A DNA stretch of 64,000 nucleotides from Amia ocellicauda. Lineage: Eukaryota; Chordata; Actinopteri; Amiiformes; Amiidae. The DNA is taken from positions 34,954,233-35,018,232 of the forward strand of contig NC_089850.1 in assembly GCF_036373705.1 (NCBI RefSeq), given 5' to 3'. A program made the position numbers and the translations under genes. Within the stretch, counting starts at the first letter, position 1. Each line of letters opens with the position of its first letter. Positions 10,901 to 20,579 of the stretch are shown piece after piece. Under the pieces are notes generated by a model, which searched no databases, was not told where the DNA came from, and saw nothing but the letters and a program-made list of their open reading frames with translations.

Positions 10901-12555
10901 GCACCCTGCACACCTCCTCGGCCGTGTCGGGGACCACAAAGTGATCGAACACAACCGACGCCCTGCGTTTGGTCATGGTGGCCCAGGGGGGGTGGGGGGG
11001 CTGGTTCCTAGAGAAACAGAGGGAAGCGGGTGTATGTTTCAACTCATGCAATGTCTTATGTACTGTAAGATACTGTAACATGCAACTCTTCGTAATAAGT
11101 CAAGGGGTGTTCACTTGCAGGTGTGAGGAACACAGTCCCCAAAAGAATCCAGGTTTTGTAATCAACCATCACTTAAAAATATATATAATAAATCTTGCTT
11201 ACAGTTTGCCTTGTGAAGCCACATGTTTCTGAATATAGCATAGAGGTGCTGGAAACATGTTTTTTTTTTTTTAAATGCATGAGTTTTATTTTGAGATTTC
11301 GGATACTTTTGAGAGTTTTTCCTGAGCAGCACCTGTTGTCAGCAGGCAAAGGAGCAGACAGTAGGAGTACTCGACACACCACTGTGTCTAATAGTGTCTG
11401 TTCCTCATGCTTCTGCTTTAATGTGCTGTCCCGAGGATACGGTCTCTGCCTGCAGGCTGTCAGCCTCCTTTGATTAGCTGTGTTAATTTCAGGTTGAGTG
11501 ACCCTAACCTTTGCTAAAGGCATTTATGATTTTTCTTTACAGCTGAAATGCATCTTCTTTATGAAAATATAAGCGCCTTGCTTTTCTGAATAAATGCAAA
11601 TGCACTGTGTGTGCGCACATGTTTTTCCGATTGTGTTTAAATGCAAATGCAGGTTGGGGGAAATAATAATTTACATATAAATGGAAATGCACTTGTACTT
11701 GGAGCTCGGCTCGATGGAGGGGGTGGGAGTTTTAATGAGTCTCTCGCTCGCGCTCTCCCTCTGTCTGTACAAATTAATATTCTGTAAACCTTGAATAGTC
11801 TTTTATGCTGCAGTAAAGCATTTACCCTTACTGTTCCTAGTGGTGCATTCAAGCCACACTTGGGGTCAAATGGTTTTGCAATATTTCTTTTCAAATTCCT
11901 TTTATGATTCTGTTCACCTCTATTTATCAAGGGAGAGCACTTCTCATCACTGCTCTCCCCATCGAACTCGCCTGTCCCTGCTCTTCTCCACCTCTGACCG
12001 CTCTGCAGTAGTAGAGGAGAGCATGGACAGGTGAATGGGAATGGAGTGAAGGGAGTGACTGGTAGAGGAGTTAGAAGGTCAACACAATCTTCAAAGCATT
12101 TGAAGAAATGTGCCCATGAATTTGACCCCTAGTCTTGTTCAAGGCAAGCAAGCCATTATCTGTTTGAAACTGACAGTTGATCTGTGATCCTCTTGCAGAT
12201 TCTTCAGATGAGGGAGAGGAAGGCTCTGGGGATGAAGGACTGGCCGAGGAAGACTCTGATGTGAGTATCACCCTGACTGGGGAGGGGGGTTTGGTCACTG
12301 ATCTCTAAAAACATGCAGGGGACCTTCAATTTCTTATTGCTATTGTGATCTCTGAACTGCCTGAGGGTTTCTTGCTTTTAATGATCAAATATATTTTCCC
12401 TCCATGAGCAGAATTGGGAGGAGGATGAGGAAGAAGAGATGGACGAGACATCAGATAGAGAGAAAGAGGGAGAGGAAGAGGAGGAGATGAATGTGGAAAC
12501 TAAAGTGAACGGTGACTCGGACTTGGAGCCGGAAAACGAGAGCGAGGAAGAATGA
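1587..12555 (+). CDS. wdr43: WDR43 (UTP5 homologue), 3' 17 coding exons; 5' end outside window
   Basis: Nucleolar WD-repeat protein; in other eukaryotes it belongs to the t-UTP/SSU processome that supports pre-rRNA transcription and 18S processing. Exons read here: 1587-1721, 2163-2284, 2506-2626, 2832-2950, 3053-3155, 4672-4736, 4902-5082, 5261-5347, 5731-5856, 6045-6191, 6477-6563, 6922-6953, 7081-7144, 7328-7441, 7622-7691, 12199-12260, 12412-12555. They join in frame to 592 aa plus stop. The first residues ([12 protein letters not shown]) align with human WDR43 after about 85 residues, so the first exon lies upstream of the window. The order is WD40 blades ([40 protein letters not shown]), a Utp12 helical domain over exons 6045-7441, then an acidic tail ending [15 protein letters not shown], nearly identical to human. 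The donor after 5856 (GTTCGT) is weak; an alternative lies at 5869. Identity is certain; exon edges are by eye. Confidence 0.96.
3156..4671. other. WDR43 intron between the exons ending 3155 and starting 4672
   Basis: Non-coding. Its first half (3156-3878) is low-complexity CT-rich and then AT-rich, with nothing recognisable. The second half holds the second fold-back MITE. No snoRNA could be called. Confidence 0.6.
3879..4461. repeat. Fold-back MITE, copy 2, interrupted by a SINE-like fragment
   Basis: Same family as the element at 131-661. The arms carry the shared GTCCAGCTCATTCTATGTAC core in opposite orientations (about 4078-4105 and 4365-4390). The left arm is split at about 3917-4030 by a stretch with CAGGGCGACTTAC and GAGTCCAGAGCCCTAATCAC, typical of the 3' part of a widespread fish SINE/LINE tail. 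After it, the arm sequence resumes (TAAGTTATTCTGTAAGTAG). Confidence 0.78.
4849..4897 (+). repeat. (TC)n microsatellite forming the polypyrimidine tract of a WDR43 exon
   Basis: About 24 TC units run straight into the acceptor TCTCTGCAG at 4901. The frames read through it on either strand (SRERERER-type) are spurious. Confidence 0.9.
5420..5510. repeat. SINE/LINE-tail-like fragment in a WDR43 intron
   Basis: The string AGATGCACTTATCCAGGGAG followed by ACCCATTTATACAGCTG matches related fragments at 3917-4030, 23265, 50238 and 63180. It is a dispersed family in this genome and carries no coding sequence. Confidence 0.6.
8220..8404. repeat. Octamer-rich dispersed repeat, copy A
   Basis: Contains ATGCAAAT exactly at 8246, 8276 and 8306, a 30-bp period, then the 18-mer TGTAGCCAGGCAACCAGG at 8383-8400. 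The exact reverse complement of that 18-mer starts a second, inverted copy at 16571. It lies just beyond the 3' end of the nested antisense gene, inside the WDR43 intron. A transposon-derived origin is inferred. Confidence 0.6.
8480..8485 (-). terminator. Poly(A) signal of the nested BED/hAT gene
   Basis: TTTATT on + gives AATAAA on -, 283 bp past the stop codon at 8768. It fits a short 3' UTR for the antisense gene. Confidence 0.65.
8768..10976 (-). CDS. BED zinc-finger / hAT-transposase-derived protein (ZBED-like), nested antisense in WDR43
   Basis: Two coding exons on the minus strand: 10976-10830 (49 aa) and 10450-8768 (560 aa plus stop), joined in phase 0 with donor GTGAGC and acceptor CTCTTGCAG; total 609 aa. 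The start is chosen at 10976 because its context is GCCACCATGA, a full Kozak consensus; an upstream in-frame ATG at 11081 lies across a likely acceptor. Residues 8-55 form a BED finger (CKHC ... HMKRKH) completed across the splice junction. The rest is a diverged hAT transposase core ([43 protein letters not shown]) ending in a dimerisation-like region ([20 protein letters not shown]). The usual first catalytic Asp is replaced ([12 protein letters not shown]) and the CxxH motif reads CFAR. The long open GC-rich frame with an intron and poly(A) signal suggests a domesticated gene, probably DNA-binding. I do not recognise a specific orthologue. Confidence 0.85.
10977..12198. other. Rest of the WDR43 penultimate intron (5' side of the nested gene)
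   Basis: Should contain the promoter and any 5' non-coding exon of the antisense gene; a candidate acceptor (GTTTCTCTAG on -) lies about 35 bp upstream of its ATG. ATGCAAAT occurs at 11594 and 11641. A repeat at about 11843-12125 is related to one at 13218-13485. No further gene seen. Confidence 0.5.
11843..12125. repeat. Dispersed fold-back-like repeat, copy 1
   Basis: Shares with 13218-13485, in the same order, a TTCATC/TTATCAA...GAGCCCTTCTC-like block, CTCGCC(T/C)GT, TTCTCCA, GAGAATGGAGTGAAGGGAG-like text, GACTGGTAGAGGAGT and CAACACAATCT(T/G)CAAAG. Weak inverted complementarity exists between the two ends (CTTCAAAT... against ...ATTTGAAG). Non-coding; class unknown. Confidence 0.55.
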
Positions 12556-13135
12556 GAAGGAGAGGGGAGGAAAAACGCAAAACAGAATGGAGAAATTTAT
12601 ATAATTTTTTTTTTTTCATTTTCATTTCTTTTGGATTTTATTTTAAGAAAAAAAAACAACCAACCAACACAGTTTTATACAAAGATGAAGATATCTGAAT
12701 TATGCCTGGGGCAATACCGACAGTTGGCACAGTACCCCAGGGCAGCCTGTAGAGTGGTGCCACTGAACCACACTGAGGACTGGACACTCCCTGTACTGGC
12801 CCGAAAATTGACAACTGGGGAGGGGAGGGTGTGGGGGTGTGGTGTGGACTGATCTTGGTGATTTTTTACAGACTGAGGCCCTGCCCTTCCCAGCTCCTCC
12901 CTACCCCTGCCCTGTGCGTCAGTTCGGGGAGACTCTTTAGCGCCCCCGTCCTGCCTGCTTTATTGTTTGATATGGGGTTGGGTGGGGGCTCTTGTGCAGG
13001 AGGTGGCTGGTAGGTGTTGTGTCCGTCCGTCTTGTCCGATTCTCTGTCTGTGCAGCGCGGTGTTTGTACAGGCTGTTGCTGTTCTAACAGGAGGATGAGA
13101 CGACTGCAAAATTAAATTCTGTAACCAGAGCCTCC
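12556..13135 (+). other. wdr43: WDR43 3' UTR with poly(A) signal
   Basis: Follows the stop at 12553-12555. ATTAAA at 13111-13116 is the best poly(A) signal before the sequence becomes repeat-like. Confidence 0.6.
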
Positions 13136-13217
13136 ACCTCAGTCGTGTGCTTTATTTTCCTGAGTTTTTATTTTCTTGTGGATGGCTTTTTACTGGGGGA
13201 GGTGGGATCGGACGTGG

Positions 13218-13485
13218 TGTCATGCATTAGCAGTGCTCTTCAAATACTTCTAGAATTGAGTTCATCCCCATTCATCAAAGAGCCCTTCTCGACACGGCTC
13301 TCTGCATTCAGTCCAATCAAGCTCGCCCGTTTCTGATCTTCTCCAGGGGTTGAGAAGAGTGTGAACAGGAGAATGAGAATGGAGTGAAGGGAGGGACTGG
13401 TAGAGGAGTGAGGTGAAGGTCTCACCTTGATGAACAGGGGGCAACACAATCTGCAAAGTACTTGAAGAGAATTGCAAATGCATGT
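13218..13485. repeat. Dispersed fold-back-like repeat, copy 2
   Basis: Second copy of the element described at 11843-12125. GCTCTTCAAATACTTCTAG at the left faces GTACTTGAAGAGAATTGCA at the right, an imperfect inverted pair, so the unit may be a MITE. Confidence 0.55.
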
Positions 13486-14370
13486 GAACCTGCAGAATTT
13501 TTTCTCCCGCCTAAACAACTGACATAGGAGGGCAGTGAAGCATTAGCAGGCAGCGAGCAGCCATAATCAAGCCCGAGAGAAACACTGGTTTAACACATGC
13601 TGCCTTTTGGTCAGGGCAGGATAGTATATGACTGTTCTTTCCATTCCCTAGTCCTCAATCGTCCAAAGTCTCTCCATTTAGCCATTGTAACAGTTTCATT
13701 CTGCGATCACTAGGAACAAACCCCTTCAGCCCCTCAAGAACCAGAAATTCCCTTAAACAAGGTGACTGGACTTTCTCCATTGATTCACAAGTGTTTCTTT
13801 ATAATCTGGTGCCCTGTAGAAAATAACTGTCCTGGGGCTCTGTAGGATCAGGGCTGTCCAGTACTCTGCTGCGCGCACAGAAACAGCCAATTCTCTCATT
13901 CAAATGGGACAGTATGGTGTGTTTTATTTTTTATTTTTCTCCCTCCCATCCTCTCTCCCTCAAATTTCCCTGAGGGTGTTTTTTGGGGCAGGACACAATT
14001 TGAGTTTTTGCTGAAGTGGTGAAACACCTTGCATGGGGGAACACAAGGTACTGACAGACATGGGTGCAATCTTTCCCATCTTCCTCTTCCTCTCCCTCCT
14101 GCCTCCTTTTATCACTCTATAGACTTTACAGGATCATACACATCCCCCTTTTCTGTCCTGGATTGCACTCGTTCCGACATTCACAAGAATAAGCAACTAA
14201 GTTCATCTACTGTTTGTCATTGTTGCCTAAAGCATCGTGATGCAGTAATTAAACCGATCTGGCTACAAACACTTTCTCAGTACAATGACATAACTATCTG
14301 ATATGGTGATACAGAGGATTAACCATTTTAAAGCGGCATAAACTTTTTTTGTATCCAAAGCTGCTCGCTT
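13486..14370. other. Intergenic; possible 3' UTR of a minus-strand candidate gene
   Basis: No coding sequence recognised. TTTATT occurs twice near 13923-13937, giving AATAAA on -, a plausible 3' end for the candidate at 14371-14947. Confidence 0.35.
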
Positions 14371-14619
14371 TTAACAGTTAATAAGGTGTGATAGGATACC
14401 GGTAACCAATGCAGCAAGACGAATCAGACTGCAGAGCAAAACAAAGTACAGTATTGGGAAAGGAGGTGTAAGAACAAACACCCACATCAAGACAATCTGC
14501 ACAAAAGATGCAATGAAGAGCAATATAGAGCCTTTCATATCCAAGTTCACTATATTTGCCAATAGCCCGGAGCCAAACGGGTTGCGACAATAACTTTTTG
14601 GGTTTCGTTTGTAAGCCAT
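14371..14619 (-). CDS. Candidate small two-helix membrane protein (82 aa), unrecognised
   Basis: The open frame encodes a basic, Cys-containing N terminus (MAYKRNPKSYCRNPFGSG). Two hydrophobic helices follow (GSILLFIASFVQIVLMWVFV and ILYFVLLCSLIRLAALVTGI), separated by a short TPPFP turn, giving a helical hairpin. A possible acceptor (TTTGTGGTGCAG) at 14632-14634 lies just upstream in phase 0. It could be joined to a first exon at 14909-14947, which has a good donor (CTG|GTGAGTAC) and would add MRIVVCGSSPAVL. That first exon sits below a TATA box. I do not recognise the family. It could be a chance open frame; no conservation data are available. Confidence 0.35.
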   Translation of the reverse strand: MAYKRNPKSYCRNPFGSGLLANIVNLDMKGSILLFIASFVQIVLMWVFVLTPPFPILYFVLLCSLIRLAALVTGILSHLINC

Positions 14620-14908
14620 CCTTGTATTGGGCTGCACCACAAACGAATGATATTTCAATATTTCTAGGTTTATATTAACGGAGGACTGGAACGCGTTTAT
14701 TAGTTAATTGATCCGCAGTTGGGACTGATCCAATCGTCCCCAGCACCCCGTCCGCCTGTGAGGGAGCAGGACAGCCAGGACGCATGCCTGGTCGGGCTGT
14801 GCACAGGGCAGCGGGGGGAATGGTAAGCATGATGAAGCGAGATTAGCGGTACAGAGAAAGTGTGTGTGATTGAGCCAGAGGAAATATGAAACGGTAACCG
14901 GTACTCAC

Positions 14909-15060
14909 CAGTACGGCCGGGGATGATCCGCAGACAACAATCCGCATCTGCAGACGCAGAGACACCCAACACCCCCACCGGCGCTGAGAGGACGGGGGCG
15001 GCTGTGAGCGGTCAGCGCTGGGAAACGGGCTGCCTGCCTCTCCACTCGCAGGGCTATGGA
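14909..15060 (-). other. Putative first exon of a minus-strand transcript
   Basis: GC-rich stretch between a TATA box (15084-15090) and a near-perfect donor (GTGAGTAC, - strand, from 14908). It contains ATG at 14947 in phase with the downstream small membrane-protein frame. Exact 5' end inferred from the usual 25-30 bp TATA-to-start distance. Confidence 0.35.
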
Positions 15061-15083
15061 GCTGCAGTCACAGCGCCTCCCTC

Positions 15084-15105
15084 TTTATACGGCCGGGGCG
15101 TGTCT
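15084..15105 (-). promoter_or_regulatory. TATA box with adjacent GC box, minus strand
   Basis: On - the sequence reads GCCCCGGCCGTATAAAGAGG: a consensus TATAAA preceded by a GC-rich element, in an otherwise AT-leaning intergenic region. Supports a minus-strand transcription start near 15055. Confidence 0.4.
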
Positions 15106-15567
15106 TATGGTTTCAACCACACACAATTGCCACCGGTGCAGGGGGATTCAGCAATGAGGTGAAATCTCATTATGGACAAAATAAAATACAAATACAAAAT
15201 AGTTGTGGGCAGTGGGGCTCAGCTCAGACAGTCTCAGCCGAGTCTCTGCAGTTTAACTGATAAAGAAGAGGGAGGCAGATATTTGATAATTATGCCAAAA
15301 CGTTGCCAATCCTGATTCAACTTTATCCTAAGCAATGAAATGGAATATAAAACAGCTTCCTATGGGGTATGTAAAAATGCACTGGATGAGAGAATAAGAA
15401 AATATATAGAACTGAGGCAGAGAAGTAGTGTGCAGTTAAAAGCACTGATGTCCTGAGCAGTTCCCATTTAAAGGCAAGTAGCCAGATCCCCAATCACAGG
15501 GATTTTTTTTTTTTTTTTTAAGCAACTGCTTCAAATCTGCATATCAGTCAATATCACATAATATATA

Positions 15568-16463
15568 CACCGATCAGCCATAACATTATGACCACCTGCC
15601 TAATATTGTGTAGGTCCCCCTTTTGCTGCCAAACCAGCCCTGACCCGTCGAGGCATGGACTCCACTAGACCTCTGAAGGTGTGCTGTGGTATCTGGCACC
15701 AAGACATTAGCAGCAGATCCTTTAAGTCCTGTAAGTTGCGAGGTGGGGCCTCCATGGATCGGACTTGTTTGTCCAGCACATCCCACAGATGCTCGATTGG
15801 ATTGAGATCTGGGGAATTTGGAGGCCAAGTCAACACCTTGAACTCATGATTCATCAGACCAGGCCACCTTCTTCCATTGCTCCGTGGTCCAGTTCTGATG
15901 CTCACGTGCCCATTGTAGGCGCTTTTGGCAGTGGAAAGGTCAGCATGGGCACCCTGACTGGTCTGCAGCTACGCAGCCCCATACACAACAAACTGCAATG
16001 CACTGTGTGTTCTGACACCTTTCTATCAGAACCAGCATGAACTTTTTCAGCAATTTGAGCTACAGTAGCTCGTCTGTTGGATCGGACCACACGGGCCAAC
16101 CTTCGCTCCCCACGTGCATCAATGAGCCTTGGCTGCCCATGACCCTGTCGCCGGTTCACCGCTTTTCCTTCCTTGGACCACTTTTGATAGGTACTGACCA
16201 CTGCAGACCGTGAACATCCCACAAGAGCTGCAGTTTTGGAGATGCTCTGACCCAGTCGTCTACCCATCACAATTTGGCCCTTGTCAAAGTTGCTCAGATC
16301 CTTACGCTTGCCCATTTTTCCTGATTCTAACACATCAACTTTGAGGACAAAATGTTCACTTGCTGCCTAATATATCCCACCCACTGACAGGTGCCATGAT
16401 AACGAGATTATCAGTGTTAATCACTTCACCTGTCAGTGGTCATAATGTTATGGCTGATCGGTG
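15568..16463 (-). mobile_element. Tc1/mariner element, internally deleted (copy 1)
   Basis: Terminal inverted repeats CACCGATCAGCCATAACATT ... GGCTGATCGGTG are flanked by TA on both sides; length 896 bp. On - it encodes the transposase N terminus ([20 protein letters not shown], a helix-turn-helix with [20 protein letters not shown]) and the C terminus (NSPDLNPIEHLWDVLDKQ, containing the last catalytic acid). The middle, with the second catalytic Asp, is missing. Frames are broken, so the copy is non-autonomous. Confidence 0.93.
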
Positions 16464-16570
16464 TATAGCCCAAGTGTGGCATAATTCAGAGTCATTTTCT
16501 GTGTAGAGTGTTTGTCTGTTAGCTTAACAAAAATTACAAACAAATACTAAAAATATATAAATAAAGAGCA

Positions 16571-16750
16571 CCTGGTTGCCTGGCTACAATGTTCTGCTTT
16601 TTGTGCGTCAGGCTTGTTATTGTTGTCAAATGCATTTGTGAATCATCATGGGTTATATTTGCATTTGTATGCAGGTGCTATGGAGGCGGTTGAGCGTATT
16701 TGCATAAACAAGTAGATTAGTATTTGCATTTGAATGCAGCTGCACGCAAC
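16571..16750. repeat. Octamer-rich dispersed repeat, copy B (inverted relative to copy A)
   Basis: Begins with CCTGGTTGCCTGGCTACA, the reverse complement of 8383-8400, followed by AAATGCATTTG and several ATTTGCAT (ATGCAAAT on -). Orientation is opposite to the copy at 8220-8404. Confidence 0.6.
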
Positions 16751-18430
16751 CCAGGGAGGGAGAGAAAGAGAGGGTGAGAGGGGCTGTTTTTCTGCATTCA
16801 TTACAGGATATTTACCAGGCGCCAGAGGATCGAGCTACAGTGACTGTCAGAGCAGTCAAACGGTCTTGACAGTAAATATCCTGCCAGACAGCATACTGAT
16901 TCCGGCCAGAACTGGCCCGATTCCGGCATGATGCCATTTGCCAGAACTGTCCCGATGTCAAACTGTATTGTATGAATGTACATCAGTCCAGTTCTGGGTA
17001 AACGGCATTGGGGCAGACTCGGCTGCCAGAATCGAGCCTGGTCTCTTAGAATTTATATATGTAGCCTATTTATTAATTACATTTTTTACAGCAGTATGTT
17101 CACCTAGGAAACCCACCACCTTCATGCAGGGCATTTGATCAACATGTATAAAACATTATTGCAAAAACTCTGCAACTCAAAATACATTATTTTAAATTGT
17201 ATTCAGAGTTGCGTAAATTAATTGAGGAAAATGCAACGTTTAACATTTATTTTTTATTTGTAGTTTAAAAACTAGACAATTTGTTAATCTGTAATCTGTT
17301 GTTAAATCCATGTGGGAAAATCTTATGAAGATTATTTCCAATAATATAAAATGAGAACATTCCTTTTAAATGCATTAGTGTCCAAAGCTTTTGCTGTAGT
17401 ATGTTGCACAAAGCCTCAGGTCCTCAAGGTGAGAGATGAGATGATTTTCAATCCAAGCTCATCCATCTATTTGTCTTCAAGGGCCCCTGTCTCCTGGTGA
17501 CCATCTTAGATATCAGTTTGTTTACTTCAGGATCACTAAATGTGTGAACAAATGTAGAATTAAGTGGAACACTTTACATCCAGATATATTATTATTAAGT
17601 ATTGATTTGCATACAGACAATGTTATATACATATAATTTACATATACTCATTATATGTAATATGTAATAACAATAACAATAATATGTAATAATTTACATA
17701 TAATCTTTGAAATCCAATGTATATAACATTGGTTTTCAAAGATTCAAAATACTTGATTAATATCAAAACATATTAGGAAATATATTAGATATTGTAAGGT
17801 ATGTGCAATGTTAAGACAAATGACAATCAAGCAATATTATTACTAAGGACCCTTTTTTGTAAATGCTGACATAAACAATATATAGAAACAATTAATTGGG
17901 GTAAATAAAACTAATACATCTGTATTATTGTTTATGTATTTCACTATTCAGTCTGATGTATCCAGAAATATTTTCTTGTTGATGTGATCAGTGCATGAAA
18001 ATATGATATAAAGAATATACATACACTTCTACCAGCTGTTTTTCTCGTGACCAAACCTAGTTGAAACATTACAATGTTTTAATAACACACATTATATTTA
18101 AAGCCCACCCCTTATTTTTCGCCAATCACAGTCAAGGTTCAGTTAGTTAACTAATCCTTGTACAGTATACAGTATTGTCTGGCTGACAGCTGCAACCTTA
18201 TAGCAGTGTCCTTTTGCTATAGCAGTTTGACAGGAGAGCTCTTTGACTTGAGGAGGATCTGCATAATAAATTAGTTCTGTTATTATTACTCCCCCACAAA
18301 ATTAACAACTATATTCCATGCTGACTGAAAATAACAAATTCAGCATTACTATAATTTAGTGACACCAGCTTGTTGTTCATAACACACACCACACACACTT
18401 TATATATAAAAACGCTCACACAGAAGAGGT
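16751..18430. other. AT-rich intergenic DNA, no gene seen
   Basis: Mostly AT-rich, with imperfect palindromic stretches around 17580-17760 (AATATGTAATAATTTACATA type). No open frame with recognisable protein features. Confidence 0.6.
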
Positions 18431-19165
18431 ATGGAAGTGTATAGTTAACTTTTATTCAAATGTTAATGCAAATTAGAACATTTTCCATTTATGCATGTAT
18501 TATTTGGGTCAAAATGAAAATGTAAATGCAATAATCCCATCTGCATTTGCATATTGTACTACGCACATTCGCTGACAATATTAAAATGTTAATGAAAAAG
18601 CCATTTGACATTTTATTTTCAAAGACTTCCCCCGCTTTATGATGAACAATATTAAAATTTTAATTCAATGTTTTAAACCAGAATGCAATAAAACAATTGT
18701 AACCTATATTTTCCATTTATTTATGCAACATTTAAGTCATAATTGAAATTTAAATTGAATAATCCAATTGCATTTGAATTTTCATGCTCTATCATACACA
18801 TTCTATGACAGTTTGAAAATGTTAATGAAAAAGTCATTTGGTATATCATTTTCAAAGACTTCCCCCCTTCACGGTTAACATTATTCAAATGTTAATTCAA
18901 ATGTGAAAAGAGAAAATGTTAATATCATTTGACATCGGATTTTCATTTAGTTGGGGAATTGTTATGGAAGCATATAGTGGACTTTATTCAAATGAATTGC
19001 ATTTTCATGTTATGTGTCTGCATACATTATTTGGGTCAAAATGAAAATGCTAATGCAATATTCCCATTTTCATTTGCATATTCTAGTATGCACATTTGCT
19101 GACAATATTAAAATGTTAATTCAAAAGACTTTTGACATTTAATTTTTAAAGACTTCCCGCTTCAT
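18431..19165 (+). repeat. AT-rich tandem array, left arm of a large inverted repeat
   Basis: About three diverged units of roughly 240 bp. Each contains TTATTCAAATGTTAAT, TATTTGGGTCAAAATGAAAA, AAATGTTAATGAAAAAG(C/T)CATTTG and TTCAAAGACTTCCCCC in that order. The same landmarks recur in reverse complement at 20580-21000, on the far side of a Tc1 remnant. Confidence 0.75.
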
Positions 19166-19276
19166 GGTGGACTTGAGATTATCACTTCCTTTTCACTCGT
19201 TCATTAATTTCTATGTAACTGAATGAGAAAACAGGAAGTGATAGTTTCAGCCAACATATACTAACCTTAACAGTTA

Positions 19277-20082
19277 CAGCGGCTCTCAAAAGTATTCACC
19301 CCCTTGGACTTTTCCACATTTCATTGTGTTCCAACATGAAATCAGAATGGATTACAAAACAGAAAATACTTGAATGAATAAGTAATCACCCCTTTGCTAT
19401 GACACACCTGATTGAGCTGTGGCGAACCCAATTGTCTTTAGTCCACCTCTGTGCAATTAAAGTGTGTCACATGATTTCAGGTTAAATACACCTGTCTCTG
19501 GGTTGGTTAGTACAATTCCTAACAAAAACGACATAATAAAGATGAAGGAACAGATCGGGAATGCAGATAAAGATCAATGCAGATAGGGAACAAGGTTCTT
19601 GAAAAGCACCAATCAGGGGTGAAATGTAAGAATATTTCCAATGCATTGAATATCCTCTTAGCTCAGTAAAGTCCATTATTAAGAAATGGAGCGAACTGTG
19701 AATCTGCCTAGATCAAGCCGTCCTCAAAAACTGAGTATCCGGACGAGAAGGGCATTAGTCTCAGAGGCCACCAAGAGACCTATGGCAACTCTAAAGGAGT
19801 TAGTCTTCCACGGCTGAGCTGGGAGACACTGTGCTACTGCAACAATAGCCCGGGTTCTTCACAAAAGTGGCCTTTATGGGAGAGAAAAAAAACTCTCAGC
19901 TAGAGTTTGACAGAAGGCATGTGGGAGAGACTCTGAGACCAAGTGGAGGAAGTTTCTATGGTCTGATGAAACCAAAGTAGAGCTTTTTTCTGTGTTGATC
20001 AGTGGCAAAAACTCCTGGTTAAATCCATTCTGATTTAATGTTGTAACACAATGACATGTGGAAAATACTTTAAAGAGCCAGT
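19277..20082 (+). mobile_element. Degenerate Tc1-like element with internal deletion
   Basis: The left end carries AAAGTATTCACCCCCTTGGA and TTTCCACATTTCATTGTGTT; the right end carries the inverse (GTTGTAACACAATGACATGT, GGAAAATACTT). TA lies at both edges. The interior matches the common fish Tc1 family (ACCTGTCTCTGGGTTGGTTA, CCAAGAGACCTATGGCAACT) but has indels and a large deletion, so no transposase is encoded. Confidence 0.85.
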
Positions 20083-20579
20083 TATTTTGAGACATCTTCA
20101 AATGTATTTCAGATATTTTGAAATTAATAGATGTTTTGAAATTAAATACATTTCAGATATCTGTAAATGGAATTAAATGAGATCAAATTCATTTAAAGAC
20201 ATCTGTAAATGATTGAAATATATCTTTAAATATTTAAATAAATCTTGAAATGCAATAGCTCTACAATAAGTTAACACACTCATAGTTAAAAATGCTTATG
20301 TGGACAAGGTAGGATAGGGGTGAATTGTCATGGAATCAGCAGACTTCATTACACATGCTTTTAGGCTCCCTCCCAGCTGTCTGTTAGTCTAGTTCCTGTG
20401 GTAAAAATTCAGAGGTCGGAGGTTAGAGGTAGAGGTAGAACATGAAAATGCAAATGCACAGCTCTAGAATGACTGCAAATGCAATAGAGTTTGACATTGC
20501 ATTCTCTTTTTGTTAGGGAAACGGCGTAAGAGCAAGAAAATCCAATTGCAAAGTGGGGCACTGGTGTTCTCTATTCACA

